The notes under the pieces were generated by a model, which was given only the letters and a program-made list of their open reading frames with translations, was not told where the DNA came from and searched no databases. Positions 9,757 through 20,751 of a stretch of DNA of 64,000 nt are shown here, piece after piece. Origin of the DNA: Glaciozyma antarctica PI12 (lineage: Eukaryota > Basidiomycota > Microbotryomycetes > Kriegeriales > Camptobasidiaceae); contig KZ627148.1 of assembly GCA_002917775.1 (NCBI GenBank), positions 1,279,431 through 1,343,430 on the forward strand. Reading direction: 5' to 3'. The translations under genes were made by a program, and so were the position numbers. Each line of letters starts with the position of its first letter. The stretch's first letter is position 1.

Positions 9757-11720
9757 ATGAAGCCCATCACCTCGATCCCCCTTCTTCTGCTGTCTTCGGC
9801 CCTCGCAATCGCTTCTCCCTACTACGCCGAGCACAACCACATCGAGGAGCACGACCACGTCGGTCACTCTCACGGAGAGCAGATGCCGTTGGGATAGTAA
9901 GTCCTCGCATCAAGTACTGACGAGCATTCGGCTGACCTCGAGTGCGCAGCGTCAAGTTCCCGACTCAGTACTCCAAGTGCACCCCTCCGCTTCGCAAGCG
10001 AGTGACAACGCTGACACGCACTCGCAGGCCGATTTTCTACAAGGAAGGAGCTGGAGGTCATGAGCAGGGATCTTACATGCGCGGAGACGTTCCCGGTGAC
10101 GGAGAAACGACGGCCGACGCCATCTTTAGCGGGATTGGCACCTTCGCTCACTTGCCTTTCGTCTCGTGCTTCAAGAGTAACGAGACCTTTGACATTGCGT
10201 TCCTAGGGTGAGCTTACGTCACTTGCGGTGGTAGAGGATGGCGCTAAAGTACGCTCCTTCGCAGGCTTCCCTTTGACACTGGAACCTCTTACCGCCCTGG
10301 AGCTCGCTTCGGTCCCTCCGTTAGTCCTTCTCCCTCCGCCCGAGGATGATCGCTAATCTACATCGCACGTAGGGAATCCGTCAAGGATCTCGTCGCTTGA
10401 CGCTGTACGGCGGGTACAATGTGCCTCTCGCTGTGAACCCTTTTCGCTCATGGGCGAAGCTCGTTGATTGCGGCGACGTGTGAGTCATTTCTTCGGCCTT
10501 GCTCCCTCTTAAAGAAAGCTAACGAGCGCGCGCGCAGTCCCGTCACGCCCTACGATTCAGCGTTCGCGATCAAGCAGATGGAGATTGGCCACAAGGAGCT
10601 CATGCATCGTCCCGCGCACTCGGTCGCTCACGAGGTGAACGCCGACGGCAGCATGAACAAGGTCGTCGGTCTCGGAAAGACTGGTGCCGTTCATCCTCGC
10701 GTTATTTCCCTCGGAGGAGACCACACCGTCGTCCTTCCCATCCTGCGCTCGATCAACTCGGTCTACGGCCCCATCAGTGGTGAGCCCTCGCTCCTCCTCC
10801 TCCCTCGCTGGTCAGCGTTTCTGATGCTGCGTCCTCCAGTGATTCACTTTGACTCGCACCTGGACACCTGTGAGCTGTTCGAAACGCCTCGCTCGAGGAC
10901 TGAGCTGATTTCGGCGTTCCATCGCAGGGAAGCCCTCGGTCTTTGGTGGCTCGCCTTCTGAAGTCGCCTCGATCAACCACGGCACCTACTGTGAGCGTTC
11001 TCTGCTTCTCCGCTCTCTCAACATCGCTGACCACCAGCTGGCAGTCTACCACGCTGCTCAAGAAGGACTGGTCGCGAACGGCACGAGCATCCATGCTGGA
11101 ATTCGCACCACTCTCTCCGGCCCTTCGGACTACGACAAGTGCGTCGTCCTTTCTTTTACCTCGTCTACAGCCACTAACGCACTTGTCCTCAGCGACAAGG
11201 ACTGCGGATTCACTCTCATGGAGGCTCGCGCGATTGATTCGGTCGGTACCCAAGGCATTATCGACAAGATTCGCGCGACCGTTGGCGATACTCCAGTCTA
11301 CCTATGTGAGTGGATTCTCCAAGAGTTTTTGCGCCTTCGCTGACCCGCTGCTCTCCACAGCCATCGACATCGACGTCCTTGATCCTTCAGCGGCTCCCGC
11401 GACTGGAACGCCCGAGACTGGTGCGTCTTCTCCCCTCTCGCTCAGCTCACATCCCTAACGATCTGAACTTGGAGGTGGATGGTCCACTCGCGAGCTCCGC
11501 ACCATCATTCGAGGACTCGAAGGACTTCTCATCGTTGGTGCCGACGTCGTCGAGGTGAGCTTCGCAAGGTGCATTCCGTCGCGCGAGATGCTGATTCGGT
11601 ACTCTCCAGGTCGCCACGCCTTACGATTCGCAAGCTGAGCTCACCGTACTCGCTGCCGCCGACGTCCTGTACGAGGTCATGTCTCTCATGGTCCTCAAGG
11701 GACCCCTCGTGGCGCAGTGA
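9757..11720 (+). CDS. Agmatinase (ureohydrolase), probably secreted
   Basis: Hydrolyses agmatine to putrescine and urea, or a related guanidino compound. The ATG at 9757 opens a hydrophobic signal peptide (MKPITSIPLLLLSSALAIA), then a His-rich mature N-terminus (EHNHIEEHDHVGHSHG). The arginase/agmatinase fold follows: FSGIGTFAHLPFV, LPFDTGTSYRPGARFGPSGI and VNPFRSWAKLVDCGDV. Every expected Mn ligand motif is present: SLGGDHTVVLP, VIHFDSHLDTW (W codon formed by splicing) and LSIDIDVLDPSAAPATGTPE. The end is VLYEVMSLMVLKGPLVAQ. Roughly ten short introns. This matches the fungal extracellular/vacuolar agmatinase group more than cytosolic arginase. It is divergent from the bZIP gene; its last 19 codons are copied in a downstream tandem duplication. 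Confidence 0.9.
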
Positions 11721-12001
11721 CCCGAAAGCAAATTAGCCAGTCCCCGTATATCTCTTGCAAATCGTGTGTGCGCTTGCTGTAGTCTCTTCTGAAGCTTTTG
11801 AAAACAAACCTGAAACCAGCGTATGCCTCGGACATCCTGTACGAGGTCATGTCTCTCATGGTCCTCAAGGGACCCCTCGTGGCGCAGTGACCCGAAAGCA
11901 AATTAGCCAGTCCCCGTATATCTCTTGCAAATCGTGTGTGCGCTTGCTGTAGTCTCTTCTGAAGCTTTTGGAGACAAACCTGCGACCGGCGTATGTCTCG
12001 G
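11662..12001. repeat. 170-bp tandem duplication over agmatinase 3' end
   Basis: Two copies of a 170-bp unit lie side by side (about 11662-11831 and 11832-12001), differing at only a handful of positions. The first contains the last agmatinase codons, the stop and the start of the 3' UTR; the second repeats them as untranslated sequence. High identity indicates a recent event. Confidence 0.93.
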
Positions 12002-12251
12002 CCAGCGAACCCTTCACTTTCTCGATCCCCCCTCACAGCAATTCCTGGCTGAGATCCTCACGCCTGAACCGCTGCGCTGTCGTACCTCTCTCGCTTCCTC
12101 TCGCCGAGCACGACCTGAGCGATCGCACAGACGGCTCTTCCGCGCCCGTCGCCGTGAGCGCCACCATCGACTCCGCTGGAGATCCAAGCTGTGCGCTCGG
12201 AGAGACTGTGACAAGCAGGGAACTAGGGGAAGTGGTTTCTATTGCGAGGGC
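11721..12251. other. Agmatinase-CARNMT1 convergent spacer
   Basis: Intergenic stretch between two convergent genes. The first half is the second unit of the 170-bp duplication. The rest (about 12002-12251) contains small open frames on both strands without protein character, so no gene is called. Confidence 0.6.
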
Positions 12252-13881
12252 ATCAAGCCTTGGTCGCAGTCCAAAACGCCGCCGTGTACTCGTGCCGAAG
12301 AAGCGAGGCGGGGTTGGAGGTATAGCTAGTTTGGATATCGCGCTCATCCTGTCATAAAAAGTTTAGCCGAGTAGCAGTAGGGGAAGGGAGGACGCACGTG
12401 GATGATGAAACCGATTCGGCGAGCGAGGGATTTGACATCCTCGAGAGTGAGTTCGATCGAGCTCGAGCCGTCGGAGCTGTTCTCGAAATGCCACAACGTT
12501 GGTCCTGTTTGAGCATGAGGATAGATCGCGAGAGTGGAGGAAACAGGACGTACCGCAGTTGATCCACACTCCGCCGGGTTTGAGGATGCGGTAGATGGTT
12601 TCGAGGTAATGGACGATATTCCGAGCGGTGTCGATGAAGAAGCACGTCAAGACTGCGTCCCAGTAATCTAGCAGTGCGCGGTTAGCGAGCCCTGCTGAGG
12701 AGCGAGGAGTCTCGCTCACCCTTGTCGGACCCATAAACCTCGAGGAAGTCTCCAGCTGCGAACGAGAAGTCGCCGGGGCTGATAGAGATTTTGCTGGGGA
12801 GGACGTCGGGGACGAAAATTGGGGAGAGGAGGTCGGCTCTTGAGCGAACGTTGGAGAAAGAGTGGAGGTAGGGATGGATCGCGAATTGGTCCTTTTGAGT
12901 CGTGCTGCGGGCGAAGAAGTCAGCGCTGGACGCTTAAAGAGGGAGCAGATGGGCTTACTGGTTGAGGATGAATGAAGAGGCGATCAGCATGAATAGGGAG
13001 AACTCGTTCGCCTGGCAACTGAAGCCTGCGCAGCGCGAAGGTCAGCCGAATTCAGAGACGCGCGAAGAAAGCAAGATACCGTGCTGAACAACCTCCCAAG
13101 CGAGCCTTCCGAGTCCAGCACCAGGCACTAGGACCTGCACGTTCGAGCTGCAATTGGGAGTGAGCTCTCGCAGGGACGGAATGTAGGAGATGCGCGCACG
13201 TCTCTTCGGGGTTAAGGTCCTTGAAATGGGCTTGAAGGGAAGAAAGCATGGGGATATAGGTAGCGTCGCGCTCTTTCTTGCCCTGCGAGGATACTTCAGC
13301 GACCAGCCAGCAACACTTAGAGATTTGGTGAACGTACGGCCTCGCTCCAGTCTCGAGCGAACTGGCGAAGGGTGCTGCGAAGTCGCTTCATATGTTCGTC
13401 AGCTCGTAAGAACGCCATCATCAGGGTCGCTCTCACCTCGTGATCACCTTCAGTCGGAGCAGGTGCGCTCAGAGCGGCATCCTCGGAGGGCGTAAAAGGG
13501 TTCTGCTCGACCATCTGCCCCACGAATTGGTTCGTGATCATGAGGCGAGTGTCCACCTGGTTCCGAAAGACTATCAGCTACAGTCCTAAGTAGTGCGAGC
13601 GATGGGGGATGGCGCACTTCGGCGAGGAGTTGCGCGTAATCAGGAAGCAGAGCTTGCTGCGCCGCTGGGAGGGAGAAGAAGTCTCCTCTTCGGCGCTGGT
13701 TCGCACTGAGAGCTTGTCGCAGATAGCTGTCGAACGTAGCGACCACGGTGGCCTGGTGGTGAGACTCTGAGTCCGCCGGCGTAGGCTCCCCTCCAGGCAG
13801 TGCGAGGTCGTGAGGAGCGTGGTCTGCACCGCCGGAGTGAGAGTGACCGTGAGTTAGGCTGCCGTGGTGGTCGTGAGCCAT
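12252..13881 (-). CDS. CARNMT1: Carnosine N-methyltransferase homologue (N2227 family)
   Basis: SAM-dependent methyltransferase homologous to animal CARNMT1 and yeast YNL092W, which methylate histidine side chains or His-containing dipeptides. The ATG at 13881 opens a His-rich N-terminus ([18 protein letters not shown]). Further on: the SAM-binding loop [15 protein letters not shown], then [29 protein letters not shown] and [13 protein letters not shown]. Later come [39 protein letters not shown], and after a last intron [20 protein letters not shown] to the TGA at 12252-12254. Several short introns. It is convergent with agmatinase and divergent (317 bp) from the exonuclease gene. Identification is strong; substrate in this yeast is not known. 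Confidence 0.9.
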
Positions 13882-14198
13882 TCTAGAGTCAGGAGCAGTT
13901 CCTTCGAGAGGTTGAGGAGAACCAAGGGCGGTTCCCCTTTGTCCGAGGACGCCCCGCCCGGGCACAGGCCACAAAAGAGGAGACGCAACCTGGGTCGCGC
14001 AGACTCTCTCCCCTCTTCTCTCCAGCTCAAGGCAGCTCGTTTTATTAACTCAGGAGGAGACACAGGTTCGACTCGCCCAGCGGCACCACCCTCAGCCACC
14101 CTTCGAATCGCGACACCTTCCCACTTCGCTTCAGCATCTCGTCGCCCCTCGTCTTCTCTCCCCCGAAATCCAACCACCTCAAGCCAACCACTTCCCCG
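13882..14198. promoter_or_regulatory. Divergent CARNMT1-exonuclease spacer
   Basis: A 317-bp gap between two outward-transcribed genes, presumably a shared promoter. A long plus-strand open frame crosses it from 13864 but is not in the frame of the exonuclease N-terminus and looks non-coding. Confidence 0.55.
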
Positions 14199-17153
14199 AT
14201 GCGTTCAGTCCGCCTTCCCACCCTACGGTCCGTCTACGCACCTCCGGCCTCTCCGAGCAAGCGCCAGTCCTCCCCCTTACGTCAATCAACCACGAGCTTC
14301 GCGTACGAATGGCGCGCAGGAGACGCGATCCGATTCGCCAGCACCTCGGTGGGAACTTCGATGGAGATGGAGGAAGCGGAGAACGGGCGGGAGAGGCTGG
14401 CGGACGGGAAGGAGGGAGGAGGGGAGCATGCTGAGTGGCAGGTGGGAGACCCGATCGTCTTCGCATCGACGGCGTCGACCAAGGCGGCTGGAGGGATTGA
14501 GGGCAAGAGGGAAGCTCAGCCAAGCTCTTCTCAGTCAGCAGCAGGACACGGGTGAGCTCCTCAGTCTCCTCTCCCGGAACGCAGAGCTAACAACGCAACG
14601 CAGCACGACCCTCCACTCCTACTTCCCCTCCCTCCCTCGCTCTTCCCCTTCGCACAAGAGCACCAACACAGCAACCCTCGGCTCTCCACACCTCGCCAGA
14701 CCTCTCCGATCCACCTCCGCCGACTCCTGGCCTCTCTCTCACCGCTGGGATCCCCCGTCACCCTCCCCCTCGCGACGGAGCAGCGGCAGCACGGCACGAT
14801 TCTCTCTCAGTCGCTCGTATGCCGTCGTTGGGAGTCCAAGACTTTCACCTTCGCCGAGAGCATCGAACACGAGCGGAGCAGATTGGGACGAGGTGGAGGT
14901 CGGATCGCTCGGCGCGCAGGACGAGTGGGGCTTCGCTCGCGTCGAGATGGGCGTGAAAGCTGGCTCGCCTCAAGTTCGTCAATGGAATTTCGCGACAAGC
15001 TCAACGCTCGAGACGAAGCCGGCTGTCCAGCTGACGCAGATGGAGATTGATTCGCTACTCGACGGGATCGACTTTGGCGAGGATTTGGAGATGAGCGAGG
15101 ACGACTTCCAGAGCGCCACCGGCTCCCCTCTTCCCTCCTCTCCCCACGTCACTCTCCGCACGCGTCGCGGACCTCCCTCACCCCTTTCAGCCTCCTGCGA
15201 ACCCGACCTCTTCTCCCCCTCCCCCTCCTCCTCCTTCCGCTCTCCCACCCTCCCCTCCTCCCCATTCAAATCCTCCGCATCCAGTTTCGCCCTTTCCCCA
15301 CTCCGCCTCTCTTCTGCACCGCAACTTCACGCTTTTTCCACCTCCGCCGCGTCGTCCTCCAAGAACTCGTTCCTCGACACCATCTCCGCACTCGTCGATC
15401 GCGAACCCGCGGCAGCTGCGAAGCCGAAATCCAAGCTCAAGGCAAAGACGAAGATGAAGGCGAAGGTCATTGAGGTTGAGAGCGACGACGACGTCGTCGT
15501 TATCTCCGGCGGAGGAACGAAGGCATCGTTAGGGAGCGACAGCGAAGTCGAGATCCTTTCGAAGCCGACGCTGGTAAAAGCGAAGGCGAAGGCAGTCCCC
15601 GCCAAGTCGACCGCGACCAAAACCGCACCTGCGAAGAAGTCGTCGACCGAGGCCGCCGTCCCTTTGCCCGCGAAAGGAAGCTGGTTCACCAAACCCGCTT
15701 CCTTCACCAGCAACCCGCAACCCGCCCCTTCCGCTCCCACCCGCAAGTCCTCTCAACCTCAGCCTCCTCACGACAAGTCGTCGAAGACGTACAAATTCGG
15801 TTCGGGAGCGTACAAGAATGCGGTCAAGAGGGAGCGGGACGAGGCGAGGGAGAAGGATCTCAAGGGGAAGCACGAGCCGTTTAGGCATGAGCGGTGGCCT
15901 GCGAAACCGAGGTTGGTGTACACGGTGGATCCGGCCGAGGTGGAGAGGGAGCTGGCGGCGATGGAGGGGTGAGTACCGCGTTTCGTTGGGGGCGCTGTGT
16001 GCTGATGAGGGTGGGCGCAGACCGCTTGGGTTCGATTTGGAGTGGGAACCATCGAGGAGGAGGGGAGTGGAGAACAAGACTGCGCTGGCGCAGATCTGCG
16101 ACGAGAAGACGATCTTGCTCGTGCATATCGCGAAGATGCGAAGTGGGTTCCTGTCGTAGCTCCTCAGCTTTCTTCGCTTATTCAAACCCGCTTGCAGCTT
16201 TTCCTCCCGCGCTCAAGACGCTCATCGAGGATCCGAACCGAATCAAGCTCGGCGTCCAGATCGCAGGTGCGTCCCTCCTCCTCCCCTCCTTCCCCCAGAC
16301 ACTGACCAACCTCGAAACAGGTGACGCCAACAAGCTCAAACGCGACTTCCAACACGCTCCTGCCGGTCTTCTCGAACTCAACAACGTCGCGCGAACCGTC
16401 GATGCGGAAGCTTGGGTCAACAGGACTACCGTCGGCCTCGTTGGATTGCAGACGCTCGTAGGACGCTACTTGGACAAGTACCTCGAGAAAGGTGCGGTGC
16501 GGACTGGACACTGGGAGCGTGATCTCGATCAGGAGCAGCGGTACTGTGAGTCTTTCGTCCTTCGCTCCTCTCCTCATCCGCTGACGCTCTCTCAGACGCT
16601 GCGAACGACGTCTATTCCTCTCTCCAAGTCTTCCTCTGGTACGTCCCCTTCTCCTCGCAAAGCCAAAGCTAACCCTCCACGCAGCCTTCAAGAACGCGCC
16701 CCGCCCACGCTCGACCTCCTCGCCTGCGTCTCCCACAACCCCCGCACCGCCTCCTCCTGGCTAGGTTCCAGATCCAAAGCCCCCTTCGTCCTCCCCTTTT
16801 CTCCCTCCTCTTCGGCCAACCCTAACGCGACTCTCGCCCCTCGCGCGGCCGGACATCCTAGTCCGACGAAACGGCAGCGAGAGGTGTACGAGATGTGGCG
16901 AGGGGGAATGTCGGCGGAGGAAATTTCAAAAGCCCTCGATGGGGTACTGAAGCCGTTGAGCGTCGTGTGGAGCCTCCTGGCGTGCGTAGCGGGGGATCCG
17001 GGGTTGGAGGTGGATGATAAGACGCTTCTTGGAGCGGTGGATGAGGTTGAGGGAGGGTCGAAGTGGAGGATGGTGGAGGAGTATGCGGGGGTGTTGGAGG
17101 CGGCGGAGGAGCGGGTGAGGGTTGGGAAGGGAGCTGTGAAGGTGGTCGCGTAG
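14199..17153 (+). CDS. WRN-type 3'-5' exonuclease with C-terminal HTH-like region
   Basis: Predicted DEDDy-family exonuclease acting on DNA or RNA ends. The long N-terminus (about 590 residues) is Ser/Pro-rich, with two copies of a WxxGDxIxFAST motif (WRAGDAIRFASTS and WQVGDPIVFASTA). After it come MEIDSLLDGIDF, acidic and Lys-rich segments, and YKFGSGAYKNAVKRERDEA. The nuclease core follows: LGFDLEWEPSRRRG (motif I, DxE), RIKLGVQIAGDANKLKRDF (motif II), VGLQTLVGRYLDKYL and YAANDVYSSLQVF (YxxxD, motif III). The extra C-terminus has TKRQREVYEMWRGGMSAEEI and PLSVVWSLLACV, resembling the helix-turn-helix seen after RecQ/WRN cores. No helicase domain is present. About six introns; stop at 17151-17153. 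It could be a WRN-exonuclease orthologue or an unrelated DEDDy enzyme. Confidence 0.85.
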
Positions 17154-17301
17154 CGAGGTAGAGATTGCTTAGATCGGTTGATGTTGTATTTCGAACTCGC
17201 CCTGCTCAGATCTCTCTCACTCAGTCTCTCTGCGCATCGTCGAGTACTCAAGCCAGTCCATTATTAGGTGTAGACGACCAACTCTCTCAACAACGGAGCA
17301 C

Positions 17302-20300
17302 CTAATACTCCTCAAAAACGAAGCCCCTCCCACCCCCCCTTTCCGGCGCCCTCGCCCCCCTCGGCAGTCCTTTCGACCCCTCCACCCTCCCAGCACACTC
17401 CTGCACACTCTGCCTCCTCGAATCCTGCGCACGAAACTCCGTGAACCGACTATCCTCCAGCGGCTCATACGACCTTCCCTGTGTACTACGCGCAGGCGGA
17501 CGAGGTGCGACGCCAGCGAGAGCGGGATGACGGGGTACCTCGGCGCTCCTTCGTTCGGAGAAGGGGGAGGAATAGTCGGAGGGAGCGACGATGCGGGTAG
17601 GATCGTTTGAGTGCCTTCGAGAGCGAGAGGAGAGGGAGGGACGAGGGTCGTCGAAAGCGGTGTGGGCGAAATCCAGGCGATGAGGAGGAGGGAGGGAGAT
17701 GGGCCGAGGGGAGGAGGTCATGCGGGGGATGTTGATGGGGGTGGGGATCGTGTCGAGTGGCGTTGGAGCTTCGCGCGAAGAGCGAGAAGGCGTCGATTGG
17801 CGAGAGGGATTGGAGTGCGAGGGGACGGAGTGGCGGGGAGGTTCTGCTTGACGCAAAGAGTGTGGCGGTTGAAGGAGTTGGGGCTGAGGCGGTATCGTCG
17901 ACAGCGGCGCCGTCGCCATCCGACTCGAACGCGGTGCGAACCTCGCAGGTTCCTGCGACACCGTCGCCGCATTCCCTTCCCCCCTCTCAAGCTGATAAAA
18001 CCCCCGCTCTCCACCCTCCTTCCCTCCTCGACCTCTCAGCGAAGCCCACCACCCTCCCCTATCCTCCTTCGCCCCCCTAGGATCCCTCTCCCTCTCCCAC
18101 CTCCCCGCCTCCTCCTCCTCCTCCTCCAAGAACGGCTGACCCTGTCCCCTCCTCGATTCCCCCTCCATTGGCTCTTTCCACCTCGGGACCGACCGACCAT
18201 CGGCGCCAACCCTCCCTCGTTCAATCTTCTCGCCCTCCTCCCGATCCCTCAGCCGCACAAGATCCTTCTCCAAACTCCCTCGCTCGTCCTCGAAATCCTC
18301 GTCCTCCAATTCGACCCTCTTGCGCCCCAACGCGCTCTCGAAATGATCAATGATCATCCACGACGCCGGCGTTCTTCTTCGCGTCTCTCGAAAAAATGAA
18401 CTTGATCTCGTCCGCGAGCTCAATGAAGATATCGCGGATGTTGAATACGATCCAGAATGCTGGCCACTTGCGAGTCTGGTGCAGGAGCGGCGTTCCATCA
18501 GGCTTGGTCGTCGGTCGGCCATCTTTGAACGCAGGCTTGACGAGGCGGGACTGGTCTTTGAGGCTCTTGGCTTTCCGCTGTTCCCATGCGGTCCATTCGG
18601 AGAAAGTGCGAGGGATGGGGTCGGGGTAGGAGCAGGTTGAGGCGGTGGGAGAGTACGAGGGAGGGCGGAAGGGGTTGGCGAGGGCGCGGTAGGGGAGGTA
18701 TGTGAAGGCGCGGATGTGGAGAAAGGCTGTGGAAAAATGGTGTTAGTTGTGACAGGCGGTATGGGGTGGGAGACGTGCCGAAGCACATCATTTCGAAGCA
18801 GGAGAGGAGCGAGGAGATTCCGATGACGATCTGGCCGGCGGTCCTGCGATGAGAACGAGGTCAAGATCGAGAAAGGGTGATAGAAGGACTAGCGTACCAG
18901 TACTGACGATCTACGATGACCTGCAATGGAGGAGAATTGTGAGCGGTGGCGTTCAATCGCAAGCTCGCTCGAAACTCACCCCGAACGTCTCGAGAAGCCC
19001 GAGCATCACTTCCTGCGAGCGCGAGCGGGTGAGTGCAGGATCAGCGAGATTAAAACGATTTACTGACCTGCCAGAACATCAAGAAGATCACGGCCTTCAC
19101 CGCGAGGAACTTCAGGACAGGTCGATACGGAGCGAGCTCCTTCGTGAGCGGCATGTACAGCTGCATCTGTGACGAGAAATCGGTGAGATAACGCTCCTTC
19201 AGAATTAGAAGAAGACGTACGACGCAGTACATGGCTACCGTGACCGACAAGGATATGAGAATTGCAGTGTAGAGATGAACGAATCCTGGCGACCAGGACG
19301 TGAGGCAGTACACGCCGAGTGCTTCGCCGATAACCGCAGCCTGAGAGTTCGGTGGGGGTTCAGCATACCTCCAAAGCGTTACGAGAAGTAGAACGCACGA
19401 GAGTCGAAATTGGACGGATGCTGGGTTCGGTCAGCGAGGTTTTCGCGTCGCAGGCCAAGTCTTCATGAAGACTCACATCACGTATTGTCCGATACCGATA
19501 CGCATGAGCCATAGGAACGCCTGCGTCCGCCGTCAGCTCCCCAGCATCACCTTGAACCGAGCGACGTACCTCCCCCTCCCCCGGTCCTCCTCCCGCCGGC
19601 CTCCATTTCACCCAGCCGAACGGCCACATCCAGCGACCGATTTTGAGGTCTCGAAAGACTTCTCTCAACGCCGCTTGTCGCTCCTCCTCTGTTTCGTAGG
19701 GCTTTGGAACGGGATTGTCCTTGGTGGGAGGTGGGGAGGAGAGGTACGAGAGGAGGAGGTTGAAGAAGGCGAGGAGGATGAAAGCTGTTGGTGAGGTGGT
19801 TAGCTTCGTTCGTGTGGGGGCGCGGGACGAACCTTCGTAGCAGTCTCGACCGAGCTGGAAGTAGAGAGCGGACTCGTACCAGAAATACGCGCAGAACGAG
19901 GCGAGCGCGCTGTACAGAAGATGGTCAGGTTTCGGTTCCTTGCACGTAGCGTGCGACTTACTAGATGGGGACCATGAGAAGGATACGGACGATGTGGACT
20001 TGCTGAGCAGGGCAGTAGCTGATTCGAGAGACAGAGGAGGGTCAGCGCGCGATCAGAAGAGGAGGTCGGGACGAGGGGACTCACAAGAAGGAGAGGTGCT
20101 TGAGGATTAGCCATAGGGAAGCTCCAATCGCTACAAACGCGAAGATGCCGCAGATGATCCAGCCAACATCGTGCGCTGGAACAAGTCCCGAGAACGTTAG
20201 CTTCCCTCCACCGAGTCTCCTGCCCCCCGCGAGCTCACCTGCAAAATTGAGATCTCCGACACTGAATAAAGGAGTAGGATCTACTGCGCCCGTCGTGTGG

Positions 20301-20326
20301 ACTGGACAGCTCGAGTTGTGGCTCAT
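17302..20326 (-). CDS. TMEM184/OST-alpha family 7-TM protein
   Basis: Multi-pass membrane protein of the organic solute transporter alpha/TMEM184 (DUF300) family. It begins MSHNSSCPVHTTGAVDP, then TM1 (VGWIICGIFAFVAIGASLWL). Next: VHIVRILLMVPIYALASF with the acidic ESALYFQLGRDCYEAF segment, FLWLMRIGIGQYVMIRPIST, LYTAILISLSVTVAMYC, LAVKAVIFLMFWQEVMLGLL and ISSLLSCFEMMCFAFLHIRA. The last 400 or so residues are a cytosolic, charged and Pro/Ser/Arg-rich tail encoded by one long exon. Around ten introns. Fungal members are vacuolar or plasma-membrane proteins of unclear role; a transport function is inferred from the family only. It ends 148 bp from the convergent exonuclease gene. Confidence 0.9.
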
Positions 20327-20751
20327 CGAACGTGACGGGGGGGCTTGAACAGGGGCTAGGGCGGGGTGGGCCGGAAGGAGGATGGCGGTCGCGCCTGGGT
20401 GTTGAAGCTGTTGTGCGAGTGGTCGTCGTACGTTGAGAGTTGGTCTGAACTGGTTGGAGGGTGCAGAGGGAGTGGGAGGGTCGTGTGCTGTGGTGGAATG
20501 AGGGGAGGAGATGGTCTATTCGAGTCGTCGCGGTCGTGAGTCGTTAAAGGTCGTCAAGTTTCTCAAGGAGAGGATTCTGAGCTGCTCCTCGCCCTCTCTC
20601 TAGTGAGCAAAGGCTGAGCGAAGGTAGAACAAGGAGAGCGTCGTCGTCGTCGTCGAGAGTTGAGCTTGGGCCATAACTTGGTGACGCCCGGCTGTCGGCG
20701 AGCTTCAACTCTTCTCCTCCTCGACTCTCCTCTCTCTTGACCCCAGAGACC
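20327..20751. promoter_or_regulatory. Divergent TMEM184-HSDL2 spacer
   Basis: A 425-bp interval between two outward-facing genes; presumably both promoters. Short frames on the minus strand have no recognisable content. Confidence 0.55.

Noticed and set aside
11968-12357. 129-codon plus-strand frame after the tandem duplication
   Set aside because: Begins in duplicated 3' UTR and overlaps the last exons of the CARNMT1 gene on the other strand, which has clear homology.
13864-14560. Long plus-strand start of the 702-codon frame
   Set aside because: This part is in a different frame from the exonuclease N-terminus at 14199, which has the duplicated motif and joins by a good intron; the upstream part looks like antisense/leader sequence.
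17611-18399. 262-codon plus-strand frame
   Set aside because: Antisense shadow of the low-complexity tail of the TMEM184-family gene.
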